Positions 1-11,076 of a stretch of 64,000 bases of DNA are shown here, piece by piece. The notes under the pieces are model-generated. The model searched no databases. It was not told where the DNA came from and was given only the letters and a program-made list of their open reading frames with translations. The position numbers and the translations under genes are program-made. The DNA lies in NCBI GenBank assembly GCA_030544215.1, contig JARZZO010000011.1, positions 53,317,587-53,381,586 on the forward strand, read 5' to 3'. How positions within the stretch are numbered: the stretch's first letter is position 1; each line of letters opens with the position of its first letter. The stretch is from Zantedeschia hybrid cultivar (Eukaryota > Streptophyta > Magnoliopsida > Alismatales > Araceae).

Positions 1-730
1 CTCATATAGTGGGCAATATACTCCTGGGCCGATCCTTCCCCGTCATACCTGATGAATTTAGGACACTTGTTGTGATCCGGGGGGAGCTTCTTGAACATAT
101 AATGTACTGGGAATGGCACATTGTATAAGTTGAATATGCCTATTCCGTCGTCTTGTTATGTTATTTTGGCTTCAACAATTTACTCAATAAGATGCTTTTG
201 CAATGCTGTAGCATCACCTGCAGAAGCATGGGATTGTTAAGCATTATGATTGGACTCTACAACCTGATCTTCTTGTATCTCATTGGGGTTAAAGTTGACC
301 TCTGCAGCTTGCGGTCTTATCACCGTTGGCATAGGCACTTCCCTTAGAGGTGGTGCATTTACTGGGGGGACTTGAGCTATCCTTTGCTGCTCCTCTATCT
401 TTTGTATTAGCCATAGAGCAAGGCCCTGAGTTGTTGATTTTTTTGTCTCATCTCCTCTATAATCTGAGATTGTATTTGATCTTGAGGTTGTTCTGGAGTG
501 GCTTTAATATCTGAAACATTTGCCCTGTCTTCATCAGCTCCTTCAGCAGCATTGCTACTGCCAATTTAGGGTGGCTCTGCCCCCTGACTTCCTCGATTCA
601 ACAAACGCATAGCCTACTCCATTTGACGGGTTATGGGCCCGACCCGTTGCATGATATCATTTGGGTCTTCCAGCTCGGAAGGCTGTCGGTTGGTGATACT
701 TGAGGTATAACATGTGTAGACCCGTATGCC
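1..730 (-). pseudogene. gag: Ty3/Gypsy gag fragment, Tat/Ogre-like
   Basis: Read on the minus strand, the first ~120 bases encode a gag-like stretch containing FPVHYMFKKLPPDHNKCPKF followed by IRYDGEGSAQEYIAHYM. This resembles the segment of Tat/Ogre gag where a Lys/Pro-rich peptide precedes a 'YDG..P..H' motif. Upstream (to about 730) are Gln- and Glu-rich stretches such as IQKIEEQQRIAQVPPVNAPP, broken by several stops and frame changes. Gag would form the particle that packages element RNA. The element continues off the left edge, so protease, RT and integrase are not seen. Family level is inferred from motif resemblance only. Confidence 0.55.
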
Positions 731-859
731 ATTATTTATCATTATGACAGTTCTCTTCTTTTTGTAAGTCGATCGGACCAATGCACCCAACCGCTCGAGG
801 ACAGATGTATGTTGCCAGACATGTTCCTGTGCCTTATAGGCACCTTCTCTCTTTTGACC

Positions 860-1582
860 TTATAGAGAACAAGGCCGGATAGCTGAGTTGGTTATCTGCC
901 CCTCAGGCTCGACGAGCTGTTGAGGTTGTTGTTCTACTAGGGTGACCCTAGCCTGGCGAATTTTGTGGGCTTCCTCTTTGGTTACCCACATTTCTTTTAT
1001 GCGGAGGCTCCTATCCTTTGTTGGATTGCCGTCAATCTGAGACATAGATTTGCCCCCATTCTGAGGCATAGAGTTGCCCCCTGCTCGGGGTGTAGCATTG
1101 CCCCGTGCTCGAGGCATAGCAAGCACTAGTATAGTTATTAGCTTCCGACAAGTAGGGGCCTTTAGAGTCCTCTTCTTTTTGAACGTTGCCCCATCTTGGC
1201 AAACCTTTGGTAAAATCCCGAACCGATTCTGGACAGAAACAGTCGGGATATGATGGATCTTAGGAATGGTGGGTTGCCCGCCATCTAGACGAATGTGCAG
1301 GTTCCCCACCAATATAGTTTTCCCCATCCTGGACGGACTTGCGGTTAGAACCTTCCGCTTTTGCCTCTTGTTGGACAAGAAGGCTGGAGAGATGCTGATG
1401 GTATTGATGGCGAGCACTCGCCTACGTCGGCCGCCGTTGTTGCTTCTTCTGGCGCGAGAAGCGCGCCTCTTCCTCTTTTCCGGAACAAGCTCCGGCGCCG
1501 GAACAACCCCAGAAAGTATGGAGATCCTATCACTGCGGGGAAGTCCCCGAAGCATGTTGGTGTAGTCAAATATCCACACCAT
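860..1582 (-). pseudogene. Leader ORF of the Gypsy element, function unknown
   Basis: A 240-codon open frame lies between the primer-binding site and gag on the minus strand. It is basic and low in complexity: an Arg/Lys-rich segment near residues 34-55, and imperfect repeats such as RGNATPRAGGNSMPQ near residues 155-180. Tat/Ogre elements often carry an extra ORF or a long basic N-terminal gag extension in this place. I see no zinc knuckle or catalytic motif. It may be the N-terminal part of gag separated from the gag core by frameshifts. Confidence 0.4.
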
Positions 1583-1735
1583 GCGTGGGTCGCCACCACA
1601 AGTGGGCCATACATGACCCTTGCCGCCATTCTCGTCTTTTAAACAGAAACTCGATCACCTGCATAAGACATGACGAAGTTAGTAGTAGAGTTGTGGTGAG
1701 GGCATCACTGGACGGAGAGATGAAAGGAAAGAGAA

Positions 1736-1753
1736 GTCCCACCGAGCGTGCCA
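1736..1753 (-). other. Primer-binding-site-like sequence of the Gypsy element
   Basis: On the minus strand the sequence is TGGCACGCTCGGTGGGAC, two bases after an LTR-like end in ...CACAAACA. Sequences starting TGG and of this form follow the 5' LTR in many plant Gypsy elements, where a tRNA 3' end primes minus-strand DNA synthesis. I did not assign the tRNA. Its position just upstream of the leader ORF and gag fits an element running right to left. Confidence 0.6.
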
Positions 1754-1755
1754 TT

Positions 1756-2440
1756 TGTTTGTGACCTAACCTAGTTGTCTCTCCTATCGAATTATTATTT
1801 AAAAATTCTATCGTTTTTTGGGTCTTTTATTGTTACCTGGAGAAATATAGGTCGGTTTTATTTATTTTATTTATTGAACTATGAGAGCTTGGGATTAGCC
1901 CTAAGGGAGTCCGAGACTTCGGATCAGGCGAAGATCCGAATATATGACCTCTTTCCACTGACCTCGGTCAATGTTAATTACGTCGAGCAACCGCTCGACA
2001 ACCCTTGATTAACCATCCGTTGATGCCCTTGTAACATGCAACACTACTACTACAGGCAGCACATGCATATGAATATATGTTGTAAGTTAAGCTCTTAGCC
2101 TCACCCAAGTTTAGGATGGGTTTATAATTAATTGGGAGACTTTTTAAAAGGTTTTGGATTGACTCCGAGTTATCTGGATTGATTCTAAGTATTTTAAACT
2201 CATAAGGGTATTTTTGTAATTATGTCAAGTTGGAGGGTATAGGTGTATTATGGTCATTTTAGTGTATGAAATGAGTTTTAGTAATTTAGGAAGGTTTCAA
2301 AACCTTAGGAGGTATTTTTAGAGTTATTCTAAATGTGTTCGAGGTGTAAGGGTATTTTGGTAATTTTACCCTAAATCGGGTTTATTAGACTTAGAGTCTA
2401 TTTTTATATTATTTACTGAGATTTTTATTAATTTTTATCA
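1756..2440 (-). repeat. LTR-like 3' part (U5 side) of the Gypsy element
   Basis: Immediately outside the primer-binding site (minus orientation), the sequence ends in CA as LTRs do. The block around 1920-2010, containing CACTGACCTCGGTCAATG, is recognisably related to 9886-9960 and, inverted, to 59400-59460, so the same LTR family occurs at least three times. From 2100 to 2440 it becomes AT-rich with repeated 'GGTATTTTNGTAATTTTACC' phrases. The distal LTR end was not located. Confidence 0.5.
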
Positions 2441-3878
2441 TATTGAGGGTATTTTGGTGATTTTACCCATTTTATTAAGGTTTGGAAGGTATTTTGGGCA
2501 TAGGGGAGGTTTTGATATTTTTTAAGAATTTTCTGTAATTTTTATAGATTTTTATCATGGATGAGGATATTTTTGTAATTTGTATTAAGTTTTGAAGGCA
2601 TTTTAGTCATTTCGAAAATTTTATATGTTTTCAGATTTGGTTCTCTATTTTTTATCATGGATGGGGGTATTTAAGCATGGGAACCGGTGGGGGGTCCTCC
2701 CCACCAGTATGGGAACCGGTGGGGGGTTCTCCTCCCTCCCCCCTTTATTAAAAAAAAGGGCCCAACAATAACATAACATGCATGACCCAAGAAAAGAATA
2801 CACTGAGACAGCAGTCTTCGACCCTGCCAAGACATGATGGAAGGGGAAGAAGAAATGAAGGCAATGAAGGAAGTGGCACCACAGGTGGGAGAAAAGAAAG
2901 AGAAGATGAGGGTTCCAAGACATTTTTATATTATTTTTCTGAGATTTTTATTTATTTTTATCATACTGAGGGTATTTTGGTAATTTTACCCATTTTATTA
3001 AGGTTTGGAGGGTATTTTGGGCATAGGGGAGGTTTCGATATTTTTTAAGGATTTTCTGTAATTTTTATCATGAATGGGGGTATTTTTGTAATTTGTATTA
3101 AGTTCTTGGGGCATTTTAGTCATTTCAAAAATTTTATATGTTTTCAAATTTTGTTCTCTATTTTTTTACTGGTTTTTACTGAATTTTACCGATTTTTATT
3201 AATTAATTGAATATATGAAATATATTTAAATCATGTTTTTGGATTTATGTAATTTCCATATTTGGTTTTCTGATTTTTACAGAATTTTTCTGATTTTTAT
3301 AGCAATTTTACTGATTTTAAATAATTTTCACAGATTTTATTAATTAATTTTTATTAATTAATTAAGCATGAGGGGTATTTAAGTCATTTTTTAACTTAAG
3401 TATATTGTTTTATGTCTCAATGTTTCATTATTGAGTTTTGATTATGAGTCTAGGTTTAATTATGTATCGGATGAGGCCAAGGGTATTTTAGAACATTTAA
3501 TTATGTGATTATGTATTTTAATTAGTTATTAAACTAATTAATAATTTAGTTATGTATGTGAAAATATAATAACATAATGTTTCTTAAGTAATAGATTTAT
3601 GAACACATATGCACACACATATGCTCAAAGAACAAATAGTGGCATTTCATTCATTATTTCGGTATAATCCCGTCTTATAAAACAGTGATTTTACAACATA
3701 AATTCGGCAGAGCTTCCCCTTAGGAAGAAACCTTAGGAAGAGAGCCCTCCAAAAAAATATCTCCTCCAAACGCAACAAACCCGGGCAAGAGCACTAGATT
3801 TGGTCTTCAAATGGGCAAAGTTTCACCTAGAAATTTTTGGGCCAAATGGGCCTGGAGTTCTTCTTACCCCTTGGGGGG

Positions 3879-3886
3879 TATTTATA
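3879..3886 (-). promoter_or_regulatory. TATA box in tandem unit
   Basis: TATAAATA on the minus strand, embedded in the conserved context GGCCTATAAATACCCCC. The same octamer recurs at equivalent places in later units. An LTR U3 promoter is the simplest reading; activity is not shown by sequence. Confidence 0.5.
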
Positions 3887-5308
3887 GGCCATGGGGGCCT
3901 CAACCGGTGGGGTTACCCACCGTGGGACTTTGAGGTGGGGGGGTATCCACCGGAATTCTTGAGGTGGGGAGTACCCACCGGTTTGCCTGTCTCTCTCTCC
4001 TTCCTTTTCTTTTTTTTTTAAAAATTAATAAGGGTGAGAGAAGAGAGAGAGTGAGAGAGTAAGGGGGGGTCCGGTGGGGGGGAGCCACCGGCCTTGGACC
4101 CCCCACTGGTTGGGAACTGGTGGCGGGTCCCCCCCACTAGTTTAGGAACCGGTGGGGGGGGGTTCTCCTCCCTCCCCCTTTTATTAAAAAAAAGGGCCCA
4201 ACAATAACATAACATGCATGACCCAAGAAAAGAATACACTGAGACAGCAGTCTTCGACCCTGCCAAGACATGATGGAAGGGGAAGAAGAAATGAAGGCAA
4301 TGAAGGAAGTGGCACCACAGGTGGGAGAAAAGAAAGAGAAGATGAGGGTTCCAATACATTTTTATATTATTTTTCTGAGATTTTTATTTATTTTTATCAT
4401 ACTGAGGGTATTTTGATAATTTTACCCATTTTATTAAGGTTTGGAGGGTATTTTGGACATAGGGGATGTTTTGATATTTTTTAAGAATTTTCTATAATTT
4501 TTATAGATTTTTATCATGGATGGGGGTATTTTTGTAATTTGCATTAGGTTCTGGAGGCATTTTAGTCATTTCAAAAATTTTATATGTTTTCAGATTTGGT
4601 TCTCTATTTTTTAATGGTTTTTACTGAATTTTACTCATTTTTATTAATTAATTTAATATATGAAATATATTTAAATCATGTTTTTGGATTTATGTAATTT
4701 ACAGATTTGATTTTCTGATTTTTACAGAATTTTCTGATTTTTATAGCGATTTTACTGATTTTAAATAATTTTCACAGATTTTATTAATTAATTAAGCATG
4801 AGGAATATTTAAGTCATTTTTTAACTTAAGTATATTGTTTTATGTCTCAATGTTTCATTATTGAGTTTTGATTATGAGTCTAGGTTTAATTATGTATGGG
4901 ATGAAGCCAAGGGTATTTTAGAATCTTTAATTATGTACTTATGCATTTTAATTAGTTATTAAACTAATTAATAATTTAGTTATGTATGTGAAAATATAAC
5001 AACATAATGTTACTTAAGTAATAGATTTATGAACACACATGCACACACATATGCTCAAAGAACAAATAGTGGCATTTCATTCATTATTTCGGCATAATCC
5101 CGTCTTATAGAACGGTAATTTTACAACATAAATTCGGCAGAGCTTCTCCTTAGGAATAAACCTTAGGAAGAGAGCCCTCCAAGAAAATATGTCCTCCAAA
5201 CGCAGCAAACCCGGGCAAGAGCACCGGATTTGATCTTCAAATGGGCAGAGTTTCCCCTAGAAATTTTTAGGCCAAATGGGCCTGGAGTTCTTCTTACCCC
5301 TTAGGGGA

Positions 5309-5316
5309 TATTTATA
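5309..5316 (-). promoter_or_regulatory. TATA box in tandem unit
   Basis: Second copy of the minus-strand TATAAATA, about 1.43 kb from the first, in the same conserved flank. Confidence 0.45.
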
Positions 5317-6789
5317 GGCCATGGGGGCCTCAACCGGTGGGGGTACCCACCGTGGGACTTTGAGGTGGGAGGGTACCCACCGGAATTCTTGAGGTGGGGA
5401 GTACCCACCAATTCGCCTCTCTCTCTCCTTCCTTTTCTTTTTCTTTTTTTAAATTAATAAGGGTGAGAGAAGAGAGAGAGTAGGGGTGTCCGGTGGGTAC
5501 CCCGACCGGTTCCAACCGGTAGGGGGGAGCCACCAGCCTTGGACCCCCCACGGGTTGGGAACTGGTGGGGGGTCCCCCCCACCGGTTTGGGAACCGGTAG
5601 GGGGTCCGGTGGGGGGGGGGGCTTCTCCTCCCTCCCCCCTTTATTAAAAAAAAGGGCCCAACAATAACATAACATGCATGACCCAAGAAAAGAATACACT
5701 GAGATAGCAGTCTTCGACCCTGCCAAGACATGATGGAAGGGGAAGAAGAAATGAAGGCAATGAAGGAAGTGGCACCACAAGTGGGAGAAAAGAAAGAGAA
5801 GATGAGGGTTCCAAGACATTTTTATATTATTTTTCTGAGATTTTTATTTATTTTTATCATACTGAGGGTATTTTGATAATTTTACCGATTTTATTAAGGT
5901 TTGGAGGGTATTTTAGACATAGGGGAGGTTTTGATATTTTTTAAGAATTTTCTGTAATTTTTATAGATTTCTATCATGTATGGGGGTATTTTTGTAATTT
6001 GTATTAAGTTCTGGGGGCGTTTTAGCCATTTCGAAAATTTTATATGTTTTAAGATTTGGTTCTCTGTTTTTTACAGGTTTTTACTGAATTTTACTGATTT
6101 TTTATTAATTTTACTGATTTTTATTATTTAATTGAATATATGAAATATATTTAAATCATGGTTTTGGATTTATGTAATTTCCATATTTGGTTTTCTGATT
6201 TTTACAGAATTTTTCTGATTTTTATAGTGATTTTACTGATTTTAAATAATTTTCACATATTTTATTAATTAATTAAGCATGAGGGGTATTTAAGTCATTT
6301 TTTAACTTAAGTATATTGTTTTATGTCTCAATATTTCATTATTGAGTTTTGATTATGAGTCTAGGTTTAATTATGTATCGGATGAGGCCAAGGGTATTTT
6401 AGAACATTTAATTATGTGATTATGTATTTTAATTAGTTATTAAACTAATTAATAATTTAGTTATGTATGTGAAAATATAATAACATAGTATTACTTAAGT
6501 AATAGATTTATCAACACACATGCACACACATATGCTCAAAGAACAAATAGTGGCATTTCATTCATTATTTCGGCATAATCCCGTCTTATAGAACGGTGAT
6601 TTTACAACATAAATTCGGCAGAGCTTCCCCTTAGGAATAAACCTTAGGAAGAAAGCCCTCCAAGAAAATATCTCCTCCAAACACAGCAAATCCGAGCAAG
6701 AACACTGGATTTGGTCTTCAAATGAGCAGAGTTTCCCCTAGAAATTTTTGGGCCAAATGGGCCTGGAGTTCTTCTTACCCCTTGGGGGG

Positions 6790-6797
6790 TATTTATA
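6790..6797 (-). promoter_or_regulatory. TATA box in tandem unit
   Basis: Third copy, in the unit interrupted by a long G run. Two further copies follow at 7087-7094 and 7138-7145, created by a short local duplication of the promoter block. Confidence 0.45.
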
Positions 6798-6965
6798 GGC
6801 CATGGGGGCCTCAACCGGTGGGGGTACCCACCGTGGGACTTTGAGGTGGGGGGGTACCCACCGGAATTCTTGAGGTAAGGAGTACCCACCGGTTTGCCTC
6901 TCTCTCTCCTTCCTTTTCTTTTCTTTTTTAAATTAATAAGGGTGAGAGAAGAGAGAGTGAAAGAG

Positions 6966-6995
<30 letters not shown>
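6966..6995. repeat. Homopolymer G run
   Basis: An almost uninterrupted run of about 29 G on the plus strand replaces the CCACCGGTGGG block seen at this place in neighbouring units. It may be real slippage or an assembly artefact. Confidence 0.8.
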
Positions 6996-6996
<1 letters not shown>

Positions 6997-8214
6997 GCTT
7001 CTCCTCCCTCCCCCCTTTAATAAAAAAAAGGGCCCAACAATAACATAACATGCATGACCCAAGAAAAGAATACCCACCGTGAGGGGTATTTATAGGCCAT
7101 GGGGGCCTCAACCGGTGGGGGTACCCACCGTGGGGGGTATTTATAGGCCATGGGGGCCTCAACCGGTGGGGGTACCCACCGTGGGACTTTGAGGTGGGGG
7201 GGTACCCACCGGAATTCTTGAGGTGGGGAGTACCCACCGGTTTGCCTCTCTCTCTCCTTCCTTTTCTTTTTCTTTTTTTAAATTAATAAGGGTGAGAGAA
7301 GAGAGAGTAAAAGAGTGGGGGGGGGGGGGTCCGATGGGTACCCCCACCGGTTCCAACCGGTAGGGGGGAGCCACCGGCCTTGGACCCCCCACTGGTTGGG
7401 AACCGGTGGGGGGGGCTTCTCCTCCCTCCCCCCTTTATTAAAAAAAAGGGCCCAACAATAACATAACATGCATGACCCAAGAAAAGAATACACTGAGACA
7501 GCAGTCTTCGACCCTGCCAAGACATGATGGAAGGGGAAGAAGAAATGAAGGCAATGAAGTGGCACCACAAGTGGGAGAAAAGAAAGAGAAGATGAGGGTT
7601 CCAAGACATTTTTATATTATTTTTCTGAGATTTTTATTTATTTTTATCATACTGAGGGTATTTTGATAATTTTACCCATTTTATTAAGGTTTGGAGGGTA
7701 TTTTGGACATAGGGGAGGTTTTGATATTTTTTAAGAATTTTCTGTAATTTTTATATATTTTTATCATGGATGGGGGTATTTTTGTAATTTGTATTAAGTT
7801 CTGGGGGCATTTTAGTCATTTCGAAAATTTTATATGTTTTCATATTTGGTTCTCTATTTTTTACTGGTTTTTACTGATTTTTTATTAATTTTACTGATTT
7901 TTATTAATTAATTGAATATATGAAATATATTTAAATCATATTTTTGGATTTATGTAATTTCCATATTTGGTTTTCTGATTTTTACAGAATTTTTCTGATT
8001 TTTATAGTGATTTTACTGATTTTAAATAATTTTCACAGATTTTATTAATTAATTAAGCATGAGGGGTATTTAAGTCATTTTTTAACTCAAGTATATTGTT
8101 TTATGTCTCAATGTTTCATTATTGAGTTTTGACTATGAGTCTAGGTTTAATTATGTATGGAATGAGGCCAAGGGTATTTTAGAACATTTAATTATGTACT
8201 TATGCATTTTATTA

Positions 8215-8520
8215 AAAAAAAAGGCCCAACAATAACATAACATGCATGATCCAAGAAAAGAATACACTGAGACAGCAGTCTTCGACCCTGCCAAGACATG
8301 ATGGAAGGGGAAGAAGAAATGAAGGCTGAAGGAAGTGGCACCATAGGTGGGAGAAAAGAAAGAGAAGATGAGGGTTCCAAGGGCTCTCCCACTGCAGTAG
8401 GGAAGAAGAGGTTGCAAATTTAGGGAAATGACAACAGATTGGTAGCATCGGAGAGGCAGAGAAGACCACTCTGCAGTGGGAACCAGAGCGTGTAGCCTCA
8501 GAAGGGGGGCAAGCCCTAGT
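8215..8520 (-). other. Transcript-like segment, source of the unit junction
   Basis: At 8215-8375 the sequence matches the 'AAAGGGCCCAACAATAAC...GAGGGTTCCAA' block of the array units. Here it continues to the right as unique sequence (GGGCTCTCCCACTGCAG...) rather than turning into AT-rich unit sequence after GGTTCCAA. On its left, the unit breaks off at an ATTTTATTAAAA junction. It is therefore probably the locus from which the block in every unit came. On the minus strand it is T-rich with an open frame, but nothing in it is recognised as a protein. Confidence 0.4.
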
Positions 8521-8844
8521 TGATCATTTCCTTATTAATAAAAGAGGCATTTATCAAAATTATTACAAGTATTCTTAAACTGAAAAGCATGTATGACTGC
8601 AATAATTCGAATAAAATACTAAAACAACAAAAAACCTTTAAATATATCATACAAATAACTCATTTCCTTATTACAAGTAAGTTGGAAATTATTTATGGAA
8701 GACACTAACAATTATACAACATTGAAAACATTGCAAATATAAAACCTTAAATAAAAATATGTTACATAGAATAAAAAAATTGATCCCTCTGAGACCTCCT
8801 CTCTCCACCTCCCCAAGGTGAAACCAAGATATGAGACAACATAC
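8521..8844. other. AT-rich stretch, nothing recognised
   Basis: Low-complexity AT-rich DNA with no open frame above background. Its position next to the exons suggests intron of the same host-like gene. Confidence 0.4.
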
Positions 8845-8935
8845 CTTGACAACAGTCAAACATCTTCAAAAATAATTTATCAAGTCTTCGGTCATGAAAG
8901 TTAGTGGTTTCATCAAGGGCCAAGCAAGTCATGCT
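8845..8935 (-). CDS. Putative host-gene exon (fourth of four)
   Basis: Minus-strand exon bounded by a pyrimidine-rich acceptor (...CTTTTAAAAG) and the donor CAAG|GTATGT. Read in the phase left by the previous exon, it encodes SMTCLALDETTNFHDRRLDK followed by LFLKMFDCCQ with no stop. I do not recognise the family. The charged, helix-prone sequence suits a continuation of the coiled-coil predicted by the other three exons. Confidence 0.45.
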
Positions 8936-9184
8936 CTTTTAAAAGATAGATGACGAGCAACTGGGCAAACTTGGAACGCATAGCAGATGTAAAGCAAAAC
9001 TTCAGAAGTGATTGCATAAGTATTTTACAGCAAAAAGATAACGGAAAGGAAAATACAGCAGTTGCACACTCCCCATTCAACAAGCATACACTTTTAGAAA
9101 CATCTATCATCTTTGAGGAGCTTTCCCATTATCCAAGGAAAAAGAAACCATCATATTATAGAATGTGAAAGAATGATATGCTAC

Positions 9185-9238
9185 CTTTTCTTCTTCTATC
9201 TGTTGCTTCAAGAGTGCCAGCTCTCTCTCTTTTTGAAG
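9185..9238 (-). CDS. Putative host-gene exon (third of four), coiled-coil
   Basis: A 54-base, phase-0 exon with acceptor ATTTTAG and donor AAAAG|GTAGC. It encodes LQKERELALLKQQIEEEK, a textbook heptad-like Leu/Glu/Lys pattern. Its length is a multiple of three, and it joins exons on either side without a frame change, which supports a real gene over a chance ORF. Confidence 0.5.
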
Positions 9239-9353
9239 CTAAAATAATCCACATATAATTTAAACTTCAGTCAAAATGCTTGTCACAAGGATAAATGACT
9301 TGCTAATCAATGAATACAAAGAATGGCGAAAAGAAGGCCATAGAAGATGTTAC

Positions 9354-9404
9354 CAGCATTTCTTTAAGACGATTGATTTCTTCTTGGTTTGCCTTCTCCT
9401 CAGC
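9354..9404 (-). CDS. Putative host-gene exon (second of four), coiled-coil
   Basis: A 51-base, phase-0 exon with acceptor GATATGAAG and donor ATGCTG|GTAACA. It encodes AEEKANQEEINRLKEML. Like its neighbour it is an amphipathic, charged helix. The protein is not identified; a coiled-coil structural or cytoskeletal protein is the limit of what can be inferred. Confidence 0.5.
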
Positions 9405-9489
9405 CTTCATATCAAGAAAAAAAGGGCATAAAGTTAACAAAGGATAACATGTCATATACCAAGTACAGATAGCCATAACAAATATCTAC

Positions 9490-9556
9490 CAGAACAGAGG
9501 CCTTATTTTCATCGAAGTCAGAATTGCCTAAAATTTCCTCCAAGGATACATCATCC
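9490..9556 (-). CDS. Putative host-gene exon (first visible of four)
   Basis: A minus-strand exon with acceptor ATGTATAG and donor GTTCTG|GTAGAT. It encodes DDVSLEEILGNSDFDENKAS followed by VL, ending on a codon boundary. Upstream exons would lie at higher coordinates, but 9.8-14 kb is LTR-like repeat. The gene is therefore either broken here or has a very long intron filled with transposons. Confidence 0.5.
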
Positions 9557-9819
9557 CTATACATTACGCCAATAATCAAGGTGTCAGTCACACAATTGTA
9601 TAACATAAGCCATGTAGTAGTATTAAAATGGAAACAAGTATATGTAAACTTGTCATATTATACAAAAAAAGCATCCACCAAAATACAATTAGGAAGTGAT
9701 GGTGATGACAGTGCTGATAACTGCTTGTTTTGAATTTATTAAAAGAAAGATTTAAACATAATTGAAGTGTTGCATCACTCTTTATTGGAAATAAGTAAAT
9801 AAAAAGTTAAGAGGATGTT

Positions 9820-11045
9820 TAGAGATTCACAGTGAATCCCCATTGGATAGTTTTGATACTTGAATCAAGCTTGTAGATTCTATAATTGCACCCCTCCCCG
9901 TCGACCTAGGTCGATGTAAAATACAACAACGAACTCATTTTTGATTAACCTCTTATACAAGATATGCTAACCAAATGTGCAATAAATAAAGTTCATGCAA
10001 ATTTGACAAGCAACAAGTAATACACAAGAATGACAATAATCATCATGTCTTCATCATTCATTGATTTAAATATAAAAACTATGATTATGATCGCCATAAT
10101 TGAGGTCAAACACAACTGTAATCATGATCATCATGAATGAATCAGTACACATATTATTATGGATACAATTACTACAATTGGAGCACCAGAATGGCGATCA
10201 CTGTCACAGTAGCCACATTCATGTTATCAAACCTGAAATCATAATCTTGATCTATTGATGGTCATGATCGGCATGGTTGGACCATTAAATTGGTGTTTAT
10301 GGACTGTTGGATCTGTATTAACAGTCATGTCAACGCAATCAGACCATTATAATTGTGTTTATGATCACAATAAGCATGATCAACACAATAGGTCGATTAA
10401 TATTTTGTATAAGGTCATGATCAGCATGATCAAATTATCAGGTTTGTGTTAATGATCATGATCAGCACAACCGAACTGTTAAATTTGTGTTTATAGTCGC
10501 GATCAGCGTGATCATACCATTAGATGTGTTTATAGCTATGTTATCAAATGCGACAGAGGCGATCGCCTAGGCGATGAGGCGAGACGAGGCACCCACAAGT
10601 CGCCTCGCTGCGACCTTTGTCGCCTAGGCGATAGCCGCAAATGCCAAGGCGTTCGCCATCGTGCGCTTCGTCCGCCTTCCTCGCCTGATATGTCGCCTTG
10701 CCCCGCCCAAGAAGCTATCGGGCGGTTCACTCAGCCTATTCACCTAGCCCATATATACTATTTTATAAGCCCGGGCGCCCCGAATCGATATCCTCTTCCG
10801 TCCCCTTCACCTAAGCGAACCCTAACACCCCACTCCATATGCCCCTCCGCATCCTCCGACGATGGGAGACAACAGCAGCAAGAAGGCAGCGACAACTTCG
10901 GCGGTCTCCTTCAACTCTGGCATACCTTCCGGGGAGTTTGACAGTCTCCTTTGACTCCAACGTCGTGTCTTCAAGGGACTCTGGTGGTCTCCTCCAACTC
11001 CGGTATGTCTTTTGTAGACTCTGACGGTCATCTTCACAAGGTAAG

Positions 11046-11076
<31 letters not shown>

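Larger units (their letters stand above)
2440..8215 (-). repeat. Tandem array of ~1.4-kb promoter-bearing units
   Basis: Long near-identical blocks recur. The marker CATGACCCAAGAAAAGAATA starts at 2781, 4217, 5677 and 7470, and a variant occurs at 8246. Spacings are 1,436, 1,460, 1,793 and 776 bases; the 1,793 unit contains an extra internal duplication at 7050-7240 and the last unit is truncated. Each full unit runs from an AT-rich half (TTTTTACTGATTTT phrases) through a short block with a minus-strand TATAAATA, into a GC-rich block of CCACCGGTGGG palindromes. The promoter block suggests the array arose inside a minus-oriented LTR. High similarity between units suggests recent amplification or homogenisation. 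Confidence 0.85.

Noticed and set aside
1266..1642. Plus-strand open frames over 1.27-1.64 kb
   Set aside because: They are shadows of the minus-strand leader ORF in a GC-rich stretch, with no start context or domain.
2645..8417. A repeated minus-strand ORF (starting MSWNPHLLFLFSHLW) in each tandem unit, which looks like a conserved gene family
   Set aside because: The copies are identical because the tandem units are recent. Frames end at different places after small indels, overlapping frames are equally open, and no domain is visible.
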